From Candidatus Pelagibacter sp. (lineage in GTDB: Bacteria > Pseudomonadota > Alphaproteobacteria > Pelagibacterales > Pelagibacteraceae), in NCBI GenBank assembly GCA_002692325.1, contig NZJU01000032.1:1-16045 (forward strand): DNA of 16,045 bases, in the 5' to 3' direction. The position numbers were made by a program, and so were the translations under genes. The notes under the pieces are model-generated. The model did not search any database, was not told the origin of the DNA, and saw nothing but the letters and a program-made list of their open reading frames with translations. Below, one piece after another: positions 7,659 to 14,986 of this stretch (positions within the stretch are counted from its first letter, which is position 1; each line of letters begins with the position of its first letter).

Positions 7659-9179
7659 TTATTGTAACTTCGGTAGTAATATCTCAATTTGTGCCCCACC
7701 AGAGTCTATCCTATTAGATGCAGCTATTTTGCCTTGATGCAGTTCAACTATATTTTTTACAATATTTAATCCTAAACCAGAGTGTTCACCAAAATTTTTT
7801 GGTCTGTTGCTATAAAATCTTTTAAATATTTTATTTGTTGAAGTTTCTGCAAACCCAGGTCCTTGATCTTTAATAATTAAAACAAAACTTGTGGTAGTTT
7901 CTGATAAATCTATATTAATAATCTGTTTGTCGGAGCTAAAAGATATTGCATTATCAAGTAAATTCGCAATTACTTGCTCAATTCTACTTTCAATACCAAT
8001 TAAAAAATAATCTTTTCCATTGTTATTTTTTAATCCAATCTCTATATCAATATTTTTGTTTCTGTTTTCAAGATCCTGCTTAAAATCTTCTACAACATTT
8101 TGTATAATTTTTAGTAGATCTATTCGTGTCATTTTTTCTCTTGAAAGAGATGCTTCGTCTTTAAGCATTTGAGAGTAATCAGTTATAAGTCGTTCTATTC
8201 TCTCAACATCATGATCGATAATTTTAAGTAATTTTCCCCTATCTTCTGTCTTAGACGATTTGTCTAATAGCTCAGAAGCTCCTTTTAAAGAGGCTAATGG
8301 GTTTCTAATCTCGTGAGCTAGATCTGAAGAAAAGGTTTCTGCTCTATTGGCTCTTTTTTGTAACTCTTTTGTCATTTCGTCAATCGATTTTGTTAGTTTG
8401 CCAATTTCATCTTCTCTTATAAATAACTTTTCTATATTTACATTTTTACTTGATTTATCTCTTACTGACTCGGTGAAATTAGATAAGAATTTCAAAGGCT
8501 TTAAGATATACTTATTTAAAAATAATGAAAAAATTAATATCATTAATGCGATTGCTAAAACAGTTCGTATTATAAAATTTTTTCTCTCGTCTACTGCAAT
8601 AAGAATATCATTAGCTTGTTCAGAAACTTTGATGTATCCTATCAATTCATCTCCAATTAAAATTTTATTATATGTACTAACAAAAAAATTTTTTTTTTCT
8701 AATGTCTGCGTCACATAGGATTCATTTTGAATATTCTGAATTAAATTTTTACTTAACTGTTCATCATTTTCAATTTGTATGAAATTTTGGTCCGTTAAAA
8801 TGTTTTGACTCCCATCTTTTAAGTCAAATAAAACTGGTTCATTTTTTAAAAATACTTTTGGGTCTAAATCTAAAGTGTTAGTATCACCAACTAACTTTCC
8901 TTCTAAAGAAAAAAATTGAACTCTATCTAAACCCTGAAACAAAAAACCAGTTGAAAGTAGAAATTTATTTATTTCCTCTTTATTTATATTTATTTTTAGT
9001 CTTTCTAGATGATCTACGGTATTTTTAATAATGATATTGTGGTTTGAAACTCTACTATTAACTAAGCTCGGTTGAATAGCTTCAAGATATATAATAGTGA
9101 ATAAGCCTAACACTGAAAAAACAGACAAGTTGAATACTAAGAACTTTCTCAGTATTGAAGATGTTTTTTTTTTTCTCAT
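7659..9179 (-). CDS. chvG: ChvG-type sensor histidine kinase
   Basis: Membrane sensor kinase of 506 residues paired with ChvI. Domains in order: transmembrane helix 1 (about 13-31), periplasmic sensor (about 32-200), transmembrane helix 2 (about 202-221), HAMP linker (222-275), dimerisation H-box SSDLAHEIRNPLASLKGASE with phospho-acceptor H289, then the ATP-binding domain with the N-box RIEQVIANLLDN (N406/N410), DQGPGF (about 438-443) and HSGLGLNIVKN (about 467-476). All catalytic boxes are intact. ChvG homologues respond to acid or envelope stress, in rhizobia through the periplasmic repressor ExoR, which is not in this window. The ATG overlaps the chvI TAA as TAATG, so translation is coupled. 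The message has an A11 tract directly after the start (9164-9174, MRKKKT) and an A10 tract (8689-8698); both are in frame. Confidence 0.9.
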   Translation of the reverse strand: MRKKKTSSILRKFLVFNLSVFSVLGLFTIIYLEAIQPSLVNSRVSNHNIIIKNTVDHLERLKININKEEINKFLLSTGFLFQGLDRVQFFSLEGKLVGDTNTLDLDPKVFLKNEPVLFDLKDGSQNILTDQNFIQIENDEQLSKNLIQNIQNESYVTQTLEKKNFFVSTYNKILIGDELIGYIKVSEQANDILIAVDERKNFIIRTVLAIALMILIFSLFLNKYILKPLKFLSNFTESVRDKSSKNVNIEKLFIREDEIGKLTKSIDEMTKELQKRANRAETFSSDLAHEIRNPLASLKGASELLDKSSKTEDRGKLLKIIDHDVERIERLITDYSQMLKDEASLSREKMTRIDLLKIIQNVVEDFKQDLENRNKNIDIEIGLKNNNGKDYFLIGIESRIEQVIANLLDNAISFSSDKQIINIDLSETTTSFVLIIKDQGPGFAETSTNKIFKRFYSNRPKNFGEHSGLGLNIVKNIVELHQGKIAASNRIDSGGAQIEILLPKLQ

Positions 9180-9877
9180 TAGCTAACATTCCATCTATAA
9201 CCACTTCCATATCTTGTTTCAATAGCAGAAAATTTTTCATCGACCTTTTTAAATTTTTTTCTTATACGCTTAACGTGACTATCAATTGTTCTATCCTCGA
9301 TTTCGGTATTCTCTTTGTAAGCTATGTCCATCAAATGCGATCTTTCTTTAATTACGCCTGGCCTTTTAGCAAGCTCTTTTACAATTAAAAACTCTGTTGT
9401 TGTAAGTTTATCAGGTAAAGATTTGCCATCCCACTCACACTCTAGTTGAGAAGGATCCAGTTTCAATTTTCCGTGAGAAATAATATTTTTTGTATCATCA
9501 ATAACGTCTCCTTTTTTTCTTAATTGGACCCTTATTCTTTCAATCAAAACTTTCATTGAAAATCCACCTGATTTTTTCACAAAATCATCTGCCCCCAGTT
9601 TCAGACCTAAGAGTTCGTCAACTTCTTCATCTTTGGATGTTAGAAAAATTATTGGTATAGACATTTTTTTTCGTAATTTTTTAAGAAGCTCCTCACCATC
9701 CATTCTTGGCATCTTTATATCTATAATAGCTAAATCAGGAGGATTTCTAGTTAATCCCACAAGTGCAGTTTCACCGTCAATGTATGTTTGAACTTGAAAG
9801 CCTTCTCTTTCTAGAGCAATACTAATCGTAGTAAGCAAATTTCTATCGTCATCTACTAATGCTATAGTGTTTGGCAT
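9179..9877 (-). CDS. chvI: ChvI-type OmpR-family response regulator
   Basis: DNA-binding response regulator of 232 residues: receiver domain (3-120) and OmpR/PhoB winged helix (about 130-230). The N-terminus TIALVDDDRNLLTTISIALEREGF and the segment PPDLAIIDIKMPRMDGEELL with phospho-acceptor D53 closely match the ChvI pattern, as do FLTSKDEEVDELLGLKLGADDF (T80 switch residue) and the C-terminal RTIDSHVKRIRKKF and RYGSGYRW. Unusual: where ChvI and most receivers have Lys-Pro after GADDF, this protein has KKSGGF (residues 101-106), losing the proline and adding two residues. First of the chvI-chvG pair, with its start 51 bases after polA ends; no convincing own promoter was found. Confidence 0.92.
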   Translation of the reverse strand: MPNTIALVDDDRNLLTTISIALEREGFQVQTYIDGETALVGLTRNPPDLAIIDIKMPRMDGEELLKKLRKKMSIPIIFLTSKDEEVDELLGLKLGADDFVKKSGGFSMKVLIERIRVQLRKKGDVIDDTKNIISHGKLKLDPSQLECEWDGKSLPDKLTTTEFLIVKELAKRPGVIKERSHLMDIAYKENTEIEDRTIDSHVKRIRKKFKKVDEKFSAIETRYGSGYRWNVS

Positions 9878-9928
9878 AATTTAATTTTCATAATCAAATT
9901 GTCAAAATTTAGGCGCAAATAAAATATT

Positions 9929-12706
9929 TTAATGTGCTTCTCCCCAAGTATAACCCGAATTTACGTTTACTTCCAAGGGAATTGAAAATTTATGCATTTC
10001 GGAAGAAGTTACTGATGACATTGATTGCTTTATACATTTTACAACATAATCTTTAACTGTCTTAGAACACTCGAAAATTAATTCATCATGTATCTGAAGG
10101 AGCATGTCCGCTTTGAAATTTTTGTCCGTTTTTTTCTTATCGTCTAATGAGATCATTGCCAATCTTATTATATCAGCAGCAGAACTCTGTATAGGAGCAT
10201 TAATTGCCGCTCTTTCTTGAAATGATCTAACACTAAAATTTTTATCATTGATATTTTTTAAATGAATTTTTCTTCCAAAAATATTATTAACGTATCCATT
10301 TTTTTTACAAAATTGGATAGTATTACTCATATAATTTTTAATCTCTGGAAATTTTTTAAAATAGTTATTGATGAAATCTAAAGCTTCTTGGTTTGAAACT
10401 GAAATTTGTTTAGCTAAGCCATATTGAGTAATTCCGTATATAATTCCAAAATTAATTGCTTTTGCTTTTCTTCTCATTTCTTCGCTTACTTTTTTTTTAT
10501 CTATACCGAAGACTTGGCTTGCAGTTAAGCTATGAATATCTTCTTTGTTTCTAAAAGCTTTTTTTAATTCTTTAACATCGGCCAAATCTGCCAAAATTCT
10601 CATTTCGATTTGATTGTAGTCAGCAGAGATTAATAAATTATTTTTGTCTGATACAAAAGATTTTCTGATCTCCTTACCATCCTTAGTTTTAATTGGAATA
10701 TTTTGCAAATTAGGGTCGCTTGAAGCTAATCGAGCTGTATTGGTAGCCGCTAGTAAAAAAGATGTATGAACCCTCCCAGTTTTTTTGTTTATATGGCCTT
10801 GTAAAGCATCCGAATATGTATTTTTTAATTTAGAAATTTGTCTCCACTCAAGGACTAGCTTAGGAAATTCAAACCCTTTGTACGCTAAATCCTCTAAAAT
10901 CACAGCACTTGTTGCTAGACTTCCTTTTTTGGTTTTTTTTAATTTTGCTATTTTGAGTTCATTATATATAATTTCACCAAGCTGTTTAGGAGAGGCAATA
11001 TTGAATTTTTTTCTTGATAATTTATAAATATTTTTTTCGATGTCATTTAATCTGCTTTCAAATTTTTTTGATAATTTAGTCAAATACTCTCTATCAACTT
11101 TAATACCCCTCATTTCCATATCAGCGAGTAATTTGACCATTGGTTTTTCAAAAACTTCGTAAATCTTATTTAGTTTTTCTTTATCAAGTCTTTCTTTAAG
11201 TAAATAATAAAGTTTTAGAGTAACATCAGAGTCCTCGGCGGCGTATCTAGTAGCATCTTTTATGTCAACCTCAGAAAAATTAAGTTTATTTTTACCCATT
11301 CCAACAATATCTTTATATGAAATAGTTTTGTGACCGAGATGTAACTCCGATAAAAGATCAAGATTATGGCGGTTTAAACCGGCATCTAAAGTGTAAGAAA
11401 CTAACATGGTGTCCTCATAGGAATTGATCAGAATTCCATATTTTTTAAAAATGATCAAATCATACTTAATATTTTGACCAACCTTTTTTATACTTTTATC
11501 TTCTATTATTATTTTTAATTTATTTAAGGTTTCAGAGAGTGGTAAATTTTTGCCATTTGTATGGCCTAAAGGTATATAGTAGGAATTATTTTCTCCAAAA
11601 GAAAAAGAAACTCCAATTAAATTGGCTTCTAGAGGGTTGACCGAGGTTGTCTCTGTATCAATTGAGATAATTTTTTCTTTTTCACAACGCTTAAGAATTT
11701 CATCCAGTTGTTTTGTTGTATCGATACATTTATATTTTTTGATATCAATTTTAAACTTCGACTTTGAATGTTCTTTTTCATTATTTTTATTGTTAGCAAA
11801 TTCTTCTTCTCCATAGAAACCTATGGCTTGACTTAATAGCCTATTGAATTCCATTTCCTTCAAAAAGTCGTATAGTCTTTTTTTATCGATCTTTTTAAGC
11901 TCGAATGAATTTAAATCAACTTTTATTGGTACATCATCTTTTAACGTCACTAGTTTTCGACTTAAAATTGCATCACTTTTATTATTAGTAAGAGTTTCTT
12001 TTCTTTTTTTTTGTTTAATTTCGTCTAAATTTTTAAGAAGATTGTCTAGTGTTTGATATTTACTTATTAATTCTGCCGCTGTTTTAATTCCGATGCCAGG
12101 GACACCAGGTATGTTATCTGAGGTATCACCTGCAAGAGATTGAACATCTATGACCTGACTTGGTTTTACTCCAAATTTCTCTTTAACTTCTTTTGAACCT
12201 ATGAGTTTTGATTTCATTGGATCATAAAGCCTGGTTTTTTCATTTACTAATTGCATTAAGTCTTTATCAGACGAGATTATTGTTACTTTGGCACCAATAG
12301 AAGTTATTTTTTTTGCATATGTAGCTATTAGATCATCTGCCTCAAAATTTATCAATTCAACTGCAGGCAAATTGAATGCTTCGACTGATTTTCTTATATA
12401 ATCAAATTGAGGTACTAAGTCCTCAGGAGCTTCTGAGCGGTTGGCTTTATAATCTTTATAAATTTCATTTCGAAAATTTTTTTTAGCAGAGTCAAAAATT
12501 ACTGCAAAATGAGTTGGTCTAAACTCAGAGTCATCTGATCGAGCGTCCTCTAAAAGTTTAAATAGCATTGAACAAAAACCACTGACGGCACCGGTTGGTA
12601 ATCCATCACTCTTGCGTGATAATGGGGGTAATGCATAATAAGCTCTAAAAATATAACCTGACCCGTCTATTAAGTAAAAATGATCAGTATTTTTTATTGT
12701 GCCCAT
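9929..12706 (-). CDS. polA: DNA polymerase I
   Basis: Three-domain repair and Okazaki-fragment-processing polymerase, 925 residues, full length. The 5'-3' exonuclease (1-295) has LIDGSGYIFRAYYA, FEADDLIAT and LAGDTSDNIPGVPGIGIKTA. The 3'-5' proofreading domain (320-510) keeps its acidic set: D350/E352 in SIDTETT, D416 in VGQNIKYD, and Y488/D492 in RYAAEDSD, so proofreading should work. The polymerase domain has SADYNQIE (D696), the O-helix RRKAKAINFGIIYG (with F753 and Y757) and LQIHDELIFE (H873-D874-E875). The ATG is preceded by a consensus -10 TATAAT placed so that transcription would begin at the ATG. It heads the minus-strand run into chvI; the 51-base gap downstream has no clear terminator. 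Confidence 0.98.
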   Translation of the reverse strand: MGTIKNTDHFYLIDGSGYIFRAYYALPPLSRKSDGLPTGAVSGFCSMLFKLLEDARSDDSEFRPTHFAVIFDSAKKNFRNEIYKDYKANRSEAPEDLVPQFDYIRKSVEAFNLPAVELINFEADDLIATYAKKITSIGAKVTIISSDKDLMQLVNEKTRLYDPMKSKLIGSKEVKEKFGVKPSQVIDVQSLAGDTSDNIPGVPGIGIKTAAELISKYQTLDNLLKNLDEIKQKKRKETLTNNKSDAILSRKLVTLKDDVPIKVDLNSFELKKIDKKRLYDFLKEMEFNRLLSQAIGFYGEEEFANNKNNEKEHSKSKFKIDIKKYKCIDTTKQLDEILKRCEKEKIISIDTETTSVNPLEANLIGVSFSFGENNSYYIPLGHTNGKNLPLSETLNKLKIIIEDKSIKKVGQNIKYDLIIFKKYGILINSYEDTMLVSYTLDAGLNRHNLDLLSELHLGHKTISYKDIVGMGKNKLNFSEVDIKDATRYAAEDSDVTLKLYYLLKERLDKEKLNKIYEVFEKPMVKLLADMEMRGIKVDREYLTKLSKKFESRLNDIEKNIYKLSRKKFNIASPKQLGEIIYNELKIAKLKKTKKGSLATSAVILEDLAYKGFEFPKLVLEWRQISKLKNTYSDALQGHINKKTGRVHTSFLLAATNTARLASSDPNLQNIPIKTKDGKEIRKSFVSDKNNLLISADYNQIEMRILADLADVKELKKAFRNKEDIHSLTASQVFGIDKKKVSEEMRRKAKAINFGIIYGITQYGLAKQISVSNQEALDFINNYFKKFPEIKNYMSNTIQFCKKNGYVNNIFGRKIHLKNINDKNFSVRSFQERAAINAPIQSSAADIIRLAMISLDDKKKTDKNFKADMLLQIHDELIFECSKTVKDYVVKCIKQSMSSVTSSEMHKFSIPLEVNVNSGYTWGEAH

Positions 12707-12711
12707 TATTC

Positions 12712-12717
12712 ATTATA
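12712..12717 (-). promoter_or_regulatory. Candidate polA -10 element (leaderless start)
   Basis: On the minus strand the perfect TATAAT hexamer has its last base at 12712, so the predicted transcription start is about 12705-12706, which is the A of the polA ATG. No good -35 box is seen 16-18 bases upstream, and there is no Shine-Dalgarno sequence. This fits a leaderless polA transcript, but rests on a six-base match in AT-rich DNA. Confidence 0.4.
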
Positions 12718-12734
12718 TTACATTTTGAAATTAG

Positions 12735-12743
12735 TGATATAAA
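12735..12743 (+). promoter_or_regulatory. Candidate extended -10 promoter of the ABC ATPase gene (leaderless start)
   Basis: TGATATAAA matches an extended -10 (TGn plus TATAAA). Counting from the hexamer end at 12743, the predicted start is 12750, exactly the A of the ABC ATPase ATG. There is no -35 match of note and no Shine-Dalgarno sequence between 12744 and 12749. It shares the 43-base divergent spacer with the polA -10 element. Confidence 0.4.
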
Positions 12744-12749
12744 GACTTC

Positions 12750-13676
12750 ATGAATAAAATTGCTCTAAGTGTTGAAAATCTCACAAAAATTTACTCAAAG
12801 CAAAATAAACAAAATGAGATAAAAGCATTAAACAACATTTCTTTTGATGTAAAACAGGGTGAAATTTTTGGACTACTTGGGCCTAATGGGGCAGGTAAAA
12901 CTACGTTTTTACATACTCTTGCAGGAACAGTTATAAAAACAGGTGGAAAAGTAAACGTTTGGGGTTTCGATTTAGATAAGAATCCTCGTCAAGTAAGAGC
13001 GTCAATTGGAATTGTTCCTCAAGAAGTTAATTTAGATGCTTTTTTTAGTCCTAGAATGCTGCTTGAGCTTCAAGCCGGTTTATTTGGAGTTAAAAAAAAT
13101 GAGAAAATTACAGAAACAATCTTGAGTTTAGTGTCTCTTAAAAATCAAGCTAATAGTTATTCTAGAAATTTATCGGGTGGAATGAAAAGACGCTTGATGA
13201 TTGCAAAAGCAATGGTTCATCAGCCACCAATCTTAGTTCTTGATGAACCAACAGCCGGAGTTGATGTTGAATTAAGAAAAAATCTTTGGAGTAATGTAAA
13301 AAAATTAAATAATGAAGGAGTAACTATAATTTTAACTACTCACTATCTTTTCGAAGCACAGGAAATGTGTAATCGTATAGGCATATTGAATAAAGGAAAT
13401 CTAGTGGCACTTGATTCGACTCAAAAATTATTAGAGCGAATGAATAATAAAATTGTTAAATTTTACACAAAAAATTTAAACGGAAGGAAATCTCTAAGCC
13501 TTAATGGAGTAAAATTCGACTTTCAAGGGGATATAATCACAGTTACTTATGATAAGTCTAATTATAGTTTTGATGAGCTTTTTAGTTATCTTAAACAAAA
13601 TGACTTAGAAATATTGGATATTAAGACTGATGATGCCAATTTAGAGGATGTATTTATTAAGCTAACAAAAAGCTAG
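12750..13676 (+). CDS. ABC-2-type exporter ATP-binding protein (CcmA/NodI/DrrA-like)
   Basis: Cytoplasmic ATPase subunit of an ABC exporter, 308 residues. Nucleotide-binding motifs: Walker A GPNGAGKT (44-51), Q-loop VPQE (Q91), signature LSGGM (141-145), Walker B ILVLDE (161-166) with PTAGVD as D-loop region, and switch His in TTHYLFEA (H198). The roughly 80-residue C-terminal extension ending in LEDVFIKLTKS is typical of the DrrA/NodI-like ATPases that pair with ABC-2 permeases, not of the cobalt/biotin ECF ATPases. No permease gene is next to it: the following gene is bioY after 31 bases. The partner must therefore be elsewhere, and the substrate cannot be stated. It should not be taken as the BioM partner of BioY. 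Confidence 0.92.
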   Translation: MNKIALSVENLTKIYSKQNKQNEIKALNNISFDVKQGEIFGLLGPNGAGKTTFLHTLAGTVIKTGGKVNVWGFDLDKNPRQVRASIGIVPQEVNLDAFFSPRMLLELQAGLFGVKKNEKITETILSLVSLKNQANSYSRNLSGGMKRRLMIAKAMVHQPPILVLDEPTAGVDVELRKNLWSNVKKLNNEGVTIILTTHYLFEAQEMCNRIGILNKGNLVALDSTQKLLERMNNKIVKFYTKNLNGRKSLSLNGVKFDFQGDIITVTYDKSNYSFDELFSYLKQNDLEILDIKTDDANLEDVFIKLTKS

Positions 13677-13707
13677 CATATAATTTAAAAAAAAGTAGTA
13701 TATAGCC

Positions 13708-14262
13708 ATGGAACTAATAAAAAATAAATCCCTACCACAATTATTAAAGCTTTTTTTTCTTGCAATTTTAGGCTCAGTTTTACTGGCTATATCATCTAAA
13801 TTTAAAATACCTTTTTATCCAGTTCCAATGACAATGCAGACATTTGTAGTTGTATTGATTGGTATGCTTTATGGTTGGAAACTTGGTTTGTTTACAATTT
13901 CACTATATCTATTCGAGGGAACAATTGGGTTACCTGTTTTTGCTGGAACGCCAGAGAAGGGTGTCGGTCTAATCTATTTCATAGGCCCTACAATGGGATA
14001 CTTATTAGGTTTCCTTCCTGCTGTCTTTATTTCGGGCTACTATTTTTCAGTTTTTAAAAAACAGAATAAAAATTTTCAATTTATTAAATTTTTTTTATTA
14101 TTCTCATTATCAATGTCTTCAATTTATATTTTAGGAATTTTATGGTTATCTAAATTTGTCGGATGGGATAAGGTATTTTTATTAGGTGTTCAACCCTTCT
14201 TATTGGCAGAAATATTTAAAATAACAATTTTGTCTATTTTAGCTAAATTTATTAAAGTATAA
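13708..14262 (+). CDS. bioY: BioY biotin transporter S component
   Basis: Integral membrane biotin-binding component, 184 residues with about six membrane segments (near 13-30, 42-58, 60-70, 86-112, 127-148 and 158-180). Family motifs are clear: IPFYPVPMTMQTFVVVLIG (34-52), YLFEGTIGLPVFAG (67-80) and GLIYFIGPTMGYLLGF (87-102). BioY can take up biotin alone or as part of an ECF complex with an ATPase and BioN; neither bioN nor a BioM-type ATPase is adjacent, so solitary function or use of shared ECF modules is inferred. The start ATG at 13708 follows the ABC ATPase gene by 31 bases without a Shine-Dalgarno sequence; the two may be co-transcribed. It converges on regA with only 4 bases between stops. 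Confidence 0.95.
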   Translation: MELIKNKSLPQLLKLFFLAILGSVLLAISSKFKIPFYPVPMTMQTFVVVLIGMLYGWKLGLFTISLYLFEGTIGLPVFAGTPEKGVGLIYFIGPTMGYLLGFLPAVFISGYYFSVFKKQNKNFQFIKFFLLFSLSMSSIYILGILWLSKFVGWDKVFLLGVQPFLLAEIFKITILSILAKFIKV

Positions 14263-14266
14263 ATTA

Positions 14267-14839
14267 CTACCTAGGTGATCTCTTGGATAAAATTCTTTGG
14301 AGAGTTCTTCTGTGCATTTTCAACCTTCTGGCTGTCTCAGATACATTTCTATTGCAAAGTTCAAATACCCTGTGAATATGTTCCCATTTTACCCTATCAG
14401 CAGACATAGGGTTTTCTGGAGGTTTTGCTTTTGACTCTGGTAATGCTAGAAGAGCTGCCTCAACGTCGTCTGCGTCAACTGGTTTAGCTATGTAGTCAAT
14501 AGCGCCAGCTTTTACAGCTGCAACAGCTGTTGGTAGATTGCCATAACCAGTTAGCATGACTATTCTGCCATCTTTTTTGGCTTTTGAGAGCTCTTTAACA
14601 ATATCAAGGCCACTGCCATCCTCAAGCCTTAGGTCAATAACTGCAAAATTAGGAGCATTTTTCTTAACAATTTCAATACTTTGAGCCACAGTTTTGGCCT
14701 CTTGGACCAGAAATCCCTTTTTTTCCATAGCTCTTGATAATCTGCCTCTTAAAGGGTCATCGTCATCGACTATTAACAAAGACCTGTCAGCGAAGTCTGT
14801 TATTTTCATTTGATTAGGTTGTAAATTTGATCCTCTCAT
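14267..14839 (-). CDS. regA: RegA/ActR/PrrA-type redox response regulator
   Basis: Global redox response regulator of the RegB/RegA (PrrB/PrrA, ActS/ActR) system, which controls energy, carbon and nitrogen genes in alphaproteobacteria. Of its 190 residues, the receiver is about 18-130: DRSLLIVDDDD, phospho-acceptor D69 in FAVIDLRLEDGSG, T97 in MLTGYGN, and K119-P120. A linker with several prolines follows (PESKAKPPENP), then the Fis-type helix-turn-helix (150-190) with NVSETARRLKMHRRTLQRIL, which is almost invariant in this family. The sensor kinase gene is not in the window. Start: the ATG at 14839 sits at the predicted start of a -35/-10 pair; the internal ATG at 14809 would also give a normal RegA length. 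Divergent from the decarboxylase gene over a 147-base spacer. Confidence 0.95.
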   Translation of the reverse strand: MRGSNLQPNQMKITDFADRSLLIVDDDDPLRGRLSRAMEKKGFLVQEAKTVAQSIEIVKKNAPNFAVIDLRLEDGSGLDIVKELSKAKKDGRIVMLTGYGNLPTAVAAVKAGAIDYIAKPVDADDVEAALLALPESKAKPPENPMSADRVKWEHIHRVFELCNRNVSETARRLKMHRRTLQRILSKRSPR

Positions 14840-14846
14840 GGTTATT

Positions 14847-14874
14847 AATATAGGTTTATATTTCTTTATTTCAA
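14847..14874 (-). promoter_or_regulatory. Candidate regA promoter (leaderless or near-leaderless)
   Basis: On the minus strand TTGAAA (14874-14869), a 16-base spacer and TATATT (14852-14847) each match the sigma-70 consensus at five of six positions. The predicted start is about 14840, one base before the regA ATG at 14839. There is no ribosome site between them. Confidence 0.4.
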
Positions 14875-14887
14875 CCCCATTTTTTTA

Positions 14888-14916
14888 TTTACATATTGTT
14901 TAAAAATCTCTATACG
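14888..14916 (+). promoter_or_regulatory. Candidate promoter of the decarboxylase gene
   Basis: TTTACA (14888-14893), a 17-base spacer and TATACG (14911-14916) match sigma-70 boxes at five and four of six positions. The predicted start is near 14923, giving a leader of about 64 bases before the ATG at 14987. If the conserved-looking segment just upstream (CGACCCTAATG, 14917-14927) is part of the RNA, the true start must lie further upstream. Confidence 0.3.
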
Positions 14917-14917
14917 C

Positions 14918-14976
14918 GACCCTAATGAGGTTTTTTACAAATTTTTTAGAAACCTTAACTGTGTAAATTAACGGGG
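14918..14976 (+). promoter_or_regulatory. Decarboxylase leader with competing helices over the ribosome site
   Basis: Three overlapping pairings can be drawn: GACC (14918-14921) with GGTT (14929-14932); AGGTTT (14928-14933) with AAACCT (14950-14955); and CCTTAA (14953-14958) with TTAA plus GG (14968-14974, one bulged C), which would cover part of the GGGGA ribosome site (14973-14977). Neighbouring pairings exclude each other, as in a switch. A candidate RNA motif called speF is known upstream of ornithine decarboxylase genes in alphaproteobacteria; whether this is a shortened member needs a covariance-model search (RF00518). The helices are short and AT-rich. Confidence 0.35.
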
Positions 14977-14986
14977 AACACATGAA

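Noticed and set aside
9878..9905. Perfect TTGACA (minus strand, 9905-9900) upstream of chvI with TAAATT 16 bases further
   Set aside because: The only possible -10 abuts the chvI ATG, so transcription would start inside the gene, and the chvI start is fixed by homology. Probably chance; chvI is more likely transcribed from polA.
9920..9931. Palindrome TAAAATATTTTA at the polA stop
   Set aside because: AT-only with no loop; not a credible terminator or operator in such AT-rich DNA.
13708..14262. ABC ATPase plus BioY as a biotin ECF transporter
   Set aside because: The ATPase has the DrrA/NodI-type C-terminal extension and is not of the BioM/EcfA kind; no EcfT/BioN gene is present.
14270..14277. 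Palindrome ACCTAGGT near the bioY/regA convergence
   Set aside because: It has no loop and no U-tract, so it does not look like a terminator; an 8-base palindrome is expected by chance.
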